NCBI RefSeq assembly: GCF_037300705.1
Contig: NZ_CP147776.1
Coordinates: 4,340,001 to 4,404,000, forward strand
DNA length: 64,000 nt
Direction: 5' to 3'
Source of the DNA: Massilia sp. W12
GTDB lineage: Bacteria; Pseudomonadota; Gammaproteobacteria; Burkholderiales; Burkholderiaceae_D
A program made the translations under genes and the position numbers. The notes under the pieces were generated by a model, which had not been told where the DNA came from, did no database searches, and saw only the letters and a list, made by a program, of their open reading frames with translations. This document shows, piece after piece, positions 58,693 through 64,000 of the stretch (position 1 is its first letter; the number at the start of each line of letters is the position of its first letter).

Positions 58693-58946
58693 GGCTCAAA
58701 TTCCACGCTGCGCGGCATCTCGCGGCGTTCAGGTAAAAGCAACTCGGCCGCCTCATCCTCAGCAAAAATTGCGCGGCGGCGCTGCAAAATCTTGCTGCCC
58801 ATGCCGATTTTTTCTTCTTGCGCTTGCAGCGCCTGCCCCAAAATCACACGCGCTTCTTCTTCCATCGAGCGGCCATGGATAGCAGCGGAAACCCGTAAGC
58901 GGGTTTTAATAGCAGGTTCAAGATTACGGATGGTCAGGGTGGACAT
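58689..58946 (-). CDS. FitA/VapB-type ribbon-helix-helix antitoxin
   Basis: This 85-residue protein starts with an RHH DNA-binding fold (STLTIRNLEPAIKTRLRVSA, then AIHGRSMEEEARVILGQAL), as in FitA. The C-terminal part (RAIFAEDEAAELLLPERREM) should wrap and inhibit the PIN toxin. ATG at 58946 follows GGGAG; the frame extends further upstream, but only through the tandem repeat, with no ribosome site. It presumably represses its own promoter, which would include the repeat tract at 58975-59010. Confidence 0.92.
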   Translation of the reverse strand: MSTLTIRNLEPAIKTRLRVSAAIHGRSMEEEARVILGQALQAQEEKIGMGSKILQRRRAIFAEDEAAELLLPERREMPRSVEFEP

Positions 58947-58974
58947 GATACGGCTCCCGGATGGCATAAAACGC

Positions 58975-59010
58975 GACAGCAATGACAGCAATGACAGCAA
59001 TGACAGCAAT
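58975..59010. repeat. Four perfect tandem copies of GACAGCAAT
   Basis: The 9-bp unit GACAGCAAT occurs four times without mismatch, 28-64 bp upstream of the antitoxin start. It is where the promoter or operator is expected. Copy-number change would move promoter elements by 9 bp per unit. Confidence 0.9.
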
Positions 59011-59130
59011 GCTAGCACACTTGTGACAACAGCGGATGGCGGCAAAATATGCGCTTTGATGCCGCCAGGATTGTTACGTCCACCCACAGCCGGACCTTGC
59101 GCAGATCTGCGCCGGCCATCTTTGGCTTGA

Positions 59131-59589
59131 TTATGACCAACGCTTATATACACTCGCTGACGAGGAGACAAGCACCTGCGAGGGATCAGCGACAACAGGG
59201 CAGGAACTGGACAAGCCAGCCCATTCTTGCTGAGTGAAATTCTGTTGATTAAAGCTGGCTAAAGCTGTCGTATCGATGGTGCACCCCATCATTTGATAGA
59301 AACTGCGCTCGCTTTGTGCCGCAGACAGGATTTGCATCCTTTGGCAGTTTGCCTGAAGTGCTTCAGAGGCGGCGAGGTGCATCAGCAGGCTGCCCAGGCC
59401 CGTGCCTTTCGCTGGATGTGATTGAATGGTATGGAGAAGAAATTGGTTCCCAACAATTTCCCAGTCAACTGAGCCCCAATCGTGTGGTCCAGCGACAGCC
59501 TTGATTTCTGTGAGATGGCCACTCTGACCAATCGTTACCAAATACGTCTTTTGGGTTTCTGAATTTGTGTAGTGACATGGAAATGGCAT
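59131..59589 (-). CDS. GNAT-family N-acetyltransferase
   Basis: This 152-residue protein has the acetyl-CoA motif in QSHPAKGTGLGSLLMHLAAS (R/Q-x-x-G-x-G/A type) and the later SERSFYQMMGCTID, typical for motif B of GNAT enzymes. ATG at 59589 follows AGGAG; the upstream part of the frame is not used. Base composition is lower in GC than the neighbours, suggesting acquisition. Substrate unknown. Integron-like core motifs occur upstream. Confidence 0.82.
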   Translation of the reverse strand: MPFPCHYTNSETQKTYLVTIGQSGHLTEIKAVAGPHDWGSVDWEIVGNQFLLHTIQSHPAKGTGLGSLLMHLAASEALQANCQRMQILSAAQSERSFYQMMGCTIDTTALASFNQQNFTQQEWAGLSSSCPVVADPSQVLVSSSASVYKRWS

Positions 59590-59915
59590 TGTGGTTCTCC
59601 TATAAAGTGGGGGAATTGTTGATTCAGGATGCGTGAGCGGGTTGGCGCGCATCCAAGGGGGGAGTAATCGGTCTCGAAGCGCCAGCGAAGGGAAGTCAAA
59701 CTGAGCGGCAATGCAGCAGAGCTGTCTGACTGAGTTGTTAGCACACGGCTGGGAAGACTAAGCCGAATGACATGAAGAGGTCGCATGCTTCGTGCCGCTG
59801 CGCCTTGTTAGAGACATTTGACACCAATAACAAGCAAAAGGCGCTAACGCAGAATAATAGCACGCCCCCCTCCCGAATCCGGGAGTGTAGGCGCTGTGTG
59901 CAGGTAATTAGGAGG
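59590..59915. other. Gap upstream of the GNAT gene with integron-like core motifs
   Basis: These 326 bp contain GTTAGCAC (about 59737), GTTAGAG (about 59808), CAATAACAAG and GGCGCTAACGC (about 59840-59850). GCGCCTTGTTAGA together with GCTAACAAC on the other strand resembles the core ends of attC sites of gene cassettes. No full attC fold could be demonstrated by eye. No gene is seen. Confidence 0.3.
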
Positions 59916-60086
59916 TTAAGCGGGATAAAACAGGGAAAACCCTATGGTCAAGAGTAAGAACAACAAAGCGCCGCTGGCCAGCAGCACACGGGTTTTGCCC
60001 TTCCATTGTTTAAAACGCACCAGCAGCAAGCCTTGAAAGACCAGCGAAATCGCAAACAACAGGGCTAACAGGGTTTTCAATTCCAT
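59916..60086 (-). CDS. Small two-helix membrane protein (56 aa)
   Basis: This short frame encodes MELKTLLALLFAISLVFQGL, a basic turn (RFKQWKGKTR), and a second hydrophobic segment (VLLASGALLFLLLTIGFSLF), ending YPA. Two membrane helices with a basic cytoplasmic loop are predicted. It lies 32 bp downstream of pdxA in the same direction, so it may be the last gene of the lptD-surA-pdxA operon. The ribosome site is weak (GGA). Function unknown. Confidence 0.6.
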   Translation of the reverse strand: MELKTLLALLFAISLVFQGLLLVRFKQWKGKTRVLLASGALLFLLLTIGFSLFYPA

Positions 60087-60118
60087 AACAAATCCAAACG
60101 ATGCCGAAAAAATCCGAC

Positions 60119-61174
60119 CTAGCGCTGCCGTGCGCGCGCCATTTGCGCCGCCACTTGCAGCGCGGTGCGCATGCTGCCGTCATCGGCCAGGCCCAGCCCC
60201 TGCGCCGCCAAATCCAGCGCTGTGCCGTGGTCAACCGAGGTGCGGATGATGGGCAGGCCCAGGGTGATATTCACGCCGCGTCCGAAAGTGGCGTATTTGA
60301 GCACCGGCAAGCCCTGGTCGTGGTACATCGCCAGCACGCAATCCGCCTCTATCAAATGGCGCGCTTGAAATAAGGTGTCCGCCGGATAAGGGCCGCGCAC
60401 ATCCAGGCCGCGCGCGCGCGCGGCGGCGATGGCCGGTTCGATGATGCGCTGTTCCTCATCGCCTAAATGGCCGCCTTCACCGGCATGCGGATTTAAGCCG
60501 CACACCAGAATACGCGGCTGCGGCAGGCCGAAGTCACGCCGCAAATCGTGCGCGATGATATCCAGGGTTTGCGCCAATCCAGCCTGCGTAATGTGGGCGC
60601 TGACTTGTTGCAGCGGCAGATGGGTGGTGGCCAGGGCGACCCGCAACATATAGTCCGGCGCGGCGGGCATGGCGGCGGGGCCGGCCAGCATCATCACCAC
60701 TTGCGCCACGCCGCAACGCGCGGCGAGGTATTCGGTATGGCCGGAAAACGGGGTGCCGGCGTCGTTGATGACGGATTTTTGCAGCGGCGCGGTGACCAGG
60801 GCCTGACACCAGCTATCGCGGCAGGCGTCGCAGGCGGCGTCCAGCATTTGCAGCACGCCGGCGGCGTTGGCGCGGTTGAGCACGCCGGCCGCAACCGGTG
60901 CGGCCAGACTGCAATCGACCACACATAAATAATCAGCGCCAAACACCGGGCGCGCGCCGGCTTTGATGTCGGCCAGATTCCAGGCGCGCAAACGCAAGCC
61001 CGGCAATTCCTGCGCCAAATCGGCGGCCAGCGTGGACAGCCAGGCGGCGTCGCCAAACAGCACGCAAGAGACTTGCGCGCGCATGGCCCAGGCGGCGCGC
61101 AGGCTGATTTCCGGGCCGATGCCAGCCGGCTCGCCGCAGCTGATGGCTAAAACCGGCAAGGCTTGCGCACGCAT
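60119..61174 (-). CDS. pdxA: 4-hydroxythreonine-4-phosphate dehydrogenase
   Basis: PdxA oxidises 4-phosphohydroxy-L-threonine with NAD in the vitamin B6 pathway. The 351 residues begin [20 protein letters not shown], the family start, with the metal-site histidines in [20 protein letters not shown] and the segment [32 protein letters not shown] closes the active site. It starts 7 bp after surA, the conserved lptD-surA-pdxA order of proteobacteria. The rRNA methyltransferase ksgA, which often follows, is absent here. Confidence 0.96.
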   Translation of the reverse strand: MRAQALPVLAISCGEPAGIGPEISLRAAWAMRAQVSCVLFGDAAWLSTLAADLAQELPGLRLRAWNLADIKAGARPVFGADYLCVVDCSLAAPVAAGVLNRANAAGVLQMLDAACDACRDSWCQALVTAPLQKSVINDAGTPFSGHTEYLAARCGVAQVVMMLAGPAAMPAAPDYMLRVALATTHLPLQQVSAHITQAGLAQTLDIIAHDLRRDFGLPQPRILVCGLNPHAGEGGHLGDEEQRIIEPAIAAARARGLDVRGPYPADTLFQARHLIEADCVLAMYHDQGLPVLKYATFGRGVNITLGLPIIRTSVDHGTALDLAAQGLGLADDGSMRTALQVAAQMARARQR

Positions 61175-61181
61175 GCCGGCC

Positions 61182-62549
61182 TCACTTCTTGCCGTCAGAC
61201 TGCTTTAACTCTTCGATGCGGTATTCAACATAGGCGCGGTCGCGCACCTGGCGCGCCCAGTCTTCCACCGCTTCTTCCATCTTGCGCTCACGCAGTGCGG
61301 CGCGGGCGACTTGCTTTTGGCGCTCTTTGGACACATCGTCCGATTTGCGCTCCAGCACTTCGATCAAGTGCAAACCATAGCTGGTTTCAACCGCTTCGCT
61401 GACTTCGCCCAGCTTCAATTTATTCATCGCGCCTTCAAATTCCGGCAGGGTGTCGCCCGGATACAGCCAGCCCAGATCGCCACCCTTGGCGGCGGAGCCG
61501 TCGCCCGAGAATTGACGCGCCAGATCTTCAAATTTAGCGGTCTTATTCACCAATTTATCGCGCAATTCGGCGATTTTCTTGCGCGCTTCCGGCAAGGGCA
61601 TGGCCGGCGTGACTTTGATCAGAATGTGGCGCGCGCGGGTTTGCTGGCTTTGCGTCGGAATCGCGGCGGATGCCTGATTTAAGCTGCGCTTGCCCAGCAC
61701 TTTCAAAATATGGAAGCCATTCGGGCTGCGCAAAATCTGCGTGATCTGGCCGTCTTTCAATTCGGCAATCGCATCCACGAATAATTGCGGCAGACGGTCT
61801 GGATTGCGCCAGCCGATTTCGCCGCCGCGCAAGCCTTCCGGCGAATCAGAATAGGCGGCGGCGGTTTTGCCAAAGTCCGCGCCCAGGCGCAATTGGCGCA
61901 TCACGTCTTCAGCGCGCGCGCGGCGCTGGGCGATTTGCTCGGGCGAGGCATTTTCCGGCAGGCGCACCAGAATGTGGGCCAGATTGAATTCCTGCGCGGT
62001 CTGGGTTTGCTGGCTTTGTTCGGCCAGATAGTTTTCCACTTCGGAATCGCTGATGATGAGCTTGCTTTCCACTTCGCGTTCGCGCAGGCGGGAAATCACG
62101 ATTTCATCACGGATTTCTTCGCGGAAGGAGGCAAACGGAATGCCGTCTTTTTCCAGCTGATTGCGGAATTGCTGCAAATTCATTTTATTGCCCTCGGCAA
62201 TCCGGGCAATCGCGCGGTCGAGCATGATGTCATCCACCCGCATGCCGTATTCCTTGGCCAGTTGCAGCTGGGCGCGTTCAGTAATCATGCGTTCAGCCAG
62301 CTGGCGCATCAAGTCGGCTTGCGAAGGCAATTCAACGCGCTGTTTTTTCAGGCGCTCAACCACGGCGTTGAGGCGGATTTCCAATTCGCGGCGGGTGATC
62401 ACTTCATCGTTTACCACCAGCGCAATCGAATCCACCGTCTCGCTCTTGCCGGCCGCCAGTGCGGCGGGCGCGCCGCCGGTTGATGCCGCCAGAACTGCGC
62501 ACAGCGCCGTGATTCGCAAGGTTTGCTGCAATTTCTTCATGGTATTCAT
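61182..62549 (-). CDS. surA: Periplasmic peptidyl-prolyl isomerase and chaperone SurA
   Basis: SurA escorts unfolded outer membrane proteins, including LptD and porins, to the BAM complex. The 455 residues have a signal peptide ([20 protein letters not shown]), the N-terminal chaperone domain ([20 protein letters not shown]), two parvulin domains ([20 protein letters not shown] and [20 protein letters not shown]) and a C-terminal helix. It starts 4 bp after the lptD stop and ends 7 bp before pdxA. Confidence 0.96.
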   Translation of the reverse strand: MNTMKKLQQTLRITALCAVLAASTGGAPAALAAGKSETVDSIALVVNDEVITRRELEIRLNAVVERLKKQRVELPSQADLMRQLAERMITERAQLQLAKEYGMRVDDIMLDRAIARIAEGNKMNLQQFRNQLEKDGIPFASFREEIRDEIVISRLREREVESKLIISDSEVENYLAEQSQQTQTAQEFNLAHILVRLPENASPEQIAQRRARAEDVMRQLRLGADFGKTAAAYSDSPEGLRGGEIGWRNPDRLPQLFVDAIAELKDGQITQILRSPNGFHILKVLGKRSLNQASAAIPTQSQQTRARHILIKVTPAMPLPEARKKIAELRDKLVNKTAKFEDLARQFSGDGSAAKGGDLGWLYPGDTLPEFEGAMNKLKLGEVSEAVETSYGLHLIEVLERKSDDVSKERQKQVARAALRERKMEEAVEDWARQVRDRAYVEYRIEELKQSDGKK

Positions 62550-62553
62550 CCTG

Positions 62554-64000
62554 TCAATCCGGCTGATTCACTTTTTGATAGCCCGGAATGTTTTTCGACA
62601 AGGCGTCGATCGGGTTCGAGCCCAGGCGCGACAATCCGTTCAGTTCCAATTGCAGGAACAGGGTGGTGGTGGCGCCCTTGGTCGAGGTGGAAAAACGCTG
62701 GGCCGCAAAACGGAATACCCAGCAATCGGCATTGTATTCAAATCCGGCCAGACTCTTGACGGTCTGGCGTTCAGGCAGCGAATAACTGATTCTGCCCACG
62801 GCGTAATAACGTCCTGCCAACGGCCATTGGCCGGAGACATTCAATAACTCAAAGCTGTTGCGCAGATAGCGATACTCGGCATTGAGCACATGTTTGGGTT
62901 GCGGCGCCCATTGCACGCCATAGTTGGCGGCGTACACCTGGTGCTTCGAGACGCTGTATTGCAAACCGCTGTCAAAATTGATGGTCGGCGTCAGCTGGCC
63001 GGCGGCAGACAGCAGGATATCCGAGCGGCTGTCGCGGATTTCGCTGCCGTTCGGATCAAGTTGCACGCGCTGGTTGCGGAAATAAAAGCGCTGTCCCAGG
63101 GCGAAGCGCATGCGCTCCGCGCCGCTGGATTCCAGCAGGCGCGACACCACCGCCAGCGTGACTTGATTGGCGTCGCTGATGCGGTCGTGTCCGGTGAAGC
63201 GGTTTTCCGCAAACAGCTGGGCGAAATTAAAGCCGGCTTCGGCAGTGTCAAACAAGGGAAACTGGCTTTGCTCGCGGTAGGGCGTGTTGACGTAAAACAG
63301 GCGCGGCTCCAGCGTCTGGGTCAGTTTGTCGCCGCCCCACTTCACCGGGCGCTCAAACACCAGCCCGCCGTCGAGTGAGAAGGTGGGCACAAAGCGGTTC
63401 AGATTTTTTTCAGCCTGCGCCGCCACGCCCGGCCGCGCGGCGCGCGCTTCGGTGTTGTAGCTGCTGCTGTGCAAGGACAGGCGCGGCGTCAAAAAGCCGG
63501 CGGGATGCAACAGCGGATAGGAAATCTGCGGATTGAACACCAGGCGCTGGCCGCGCACTTCATCGGGATGCCAGAAATACGTCCATTGCGCATCCAGCGC
63601 AAAATCAAAGCCGGCGACATCGCGCTTGACGCCATTCCAGTTAAATTCTGGCAGGCGGTCATAAGGGCGGTTGACCTTCAGGCTGGGATCAAAGACGGAT
63701 TCCGGGTCTTGCAAAATCTGATAGTTTTGCACGCGCGCGCTGGCGTTCCAAAAACTGCCCTGGTAATCAAAGCGTAATTCGCGCACCAATTGGCGCTGGC
63801 TGCTGATGGCCAGCGAGCCGGCGAAATCGGTCGGATACGCATCGTCTGAAGCGGTGTTCAGATTCCAGCCGAAGGAAAATTTTTGCGTCAATTGCTGGCT
63901 GTGCAGCGAGGCCAGGGAATAGCGGCTGCGCCCGGCTTTGCGGTCGCCCGGCAATACTTCGAGATTGGTTTCGCCGCGATAATCCGTGCCCAGATAACGC
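62554..64000 (-). CDS. lptD: LPS-assembly protein LptD (partial, 5' end off window)
   Basis: LptD is the outer membrane barrel that places lipopolysaccharide in the outer leaflet with LptE. The visible C-terminal part of over 480 residues is rich in beta-strands: RYSLASLHSQQLTQKFSFGW, RGQRLVFNPQISYPLLHPAG, the LptD-typical DRISDANQVTLAVVSRLLES and FEYNADCWVFRFAAQRF with one of the disulfide cysteines. The frame is open to the right edge (RYLGTDYRGETNLEV precedes), so the N-terminal jellyroll lies outside. It heads the surA-pdxA operon. Confidence 0.95.
   Translation of the reverse strand, partial: RYLGTDYRGETNLEVLPGDRKAGRSRYSLASLHSQQLTQKFSFGWNLNTASDDAYPTDFAGSLAISSQRQLVRELRFDYQGSFWNASARVQNYQILQDPESVFDPSLKVNRPYDRLPEFNWNGVKRDVAGFDFALDAQWTYFWHPDEVRGQRLVFNPQISYPLLHPAGFLTPRLSLHSSSYNTEARAARPGVAAQAEKNLNRFVPTFSLDGGLVFERPVKWGGDKLTQTLEPRLFYVNTPYREQSQFPLFDTAEAGFNFAQLFAENRFTGHDRISDANQVTLAVVSRLLESSGAERMRFALGQRFYFRNQRVQLDPNGSEIRDSRSDILLSAAGQLTPTINFDSGLQYSVSKHQVYAANYGVQWAPQPKHVLNAEYRYLRNSFELLNVSGQWPLAGRYYAVGRISYSLPERQTVKSLAGFEYNADCWVFRFAAQRFSTSTKGATTTLFLQLELNGLSRLGSNPIDALSKNIPGYQKVNQPD

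Noticed and set aside
58975-59010. Short tandem repeats considered as a CRISPR-like array
   Set aside because: Units are 9 bp with no spacers and no cas genes; this is a simple tandem repeat.

Overview
The window looks like a chromosomal piece of a GC-rich betaproteobacterium, most likely Burkholderiales and perhaps Oxalobacteraceae-like. The evidence is a Burkholderiales-type trimeric porin, a pyruvate dehydrogenase operon whose E3 carries its own lipoyl domain, a betaproteobacterial proteasome homologue (BPH), many methyl-accepting chemotaxis proteins and the lptD-surA-pdxA order. No phage, plasmid, rRNA or CRISPR locus is visible. Genus-level placement is inference.

Region 1 (1-21.9 kb) is a chemosensory and signalling block, mostly transcribed leftwards: a short membrane MCP, cheY, a STAS protein, cheA, an MCP, cheW, two more MCPs, cheW, cheR, cheB, an Hpt-receiver protein and a THI5/NMT1-type periplasmic sensor that runs off the left edge. 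No cheZ or cheD is seen in the cluster. A stand-alone response regulator diverges from it, and a large hybrid histidine kinase follows. Region 2 (22-28.8 kb) is the pyruvate dehydrogenase operon aceE-aceF-BPH-lpdA, with a promoter and a terminator that can be read from the sequence.

Region 3 (29-33.6 kb) is accessory: a secreted RCC1-repeat protein, then a DUF4157 (eCIS-type) protein with an HELAH zinc motif. The DUF4157 gene lies between two near-identical miniature inverted-repeat elements of 220 and 215 bp. The right-hand element supplies the last codons of that gene. Region 4 (33.8-48.9 kb) is mixed housekeeping: porin, RNA methyltransferase, an MCP ending in GWEEF, a Bcr/CflA efflux pump, a TPR-GAF histidine kinase, a secreted YtkA/FixH-like protein with a di-haem peroxidase, ribosomal protein L31 type B, a GT39-type glycosyltransferase and a MATE pump.

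Region 5 (48.9-54.3 kb) starts with tRNA-Leu(CAA) and its terminator. Directly behind them is a small toxin-immunity module: a Tse2-like toxin gene broken into two overlapping frames by one extra A, followed 2 bp later by a Tsi2-like immunity gene. A UPF0114 membrane protein and convergent dnaE follow. Region 6 (54.3-64 kb) holds trhO, a TonB/TolA-like protein coupled to a DTW-domain protein, a FitAB/VapBC-type toxin-antitoxin pair with a 9-bp tandem repeat upstream, a lone GNAT gene with integron-like core motifs, a 56-residue membrane protein, pdxA, surA and the 3' part of lptD.

The best candidates for something new are the Tse2/Tsi2-like module at the tRNA, the DUF4157 cassette between miniature elements, and the proteasome homologue inside the pyruvate dehydrogenase operon.
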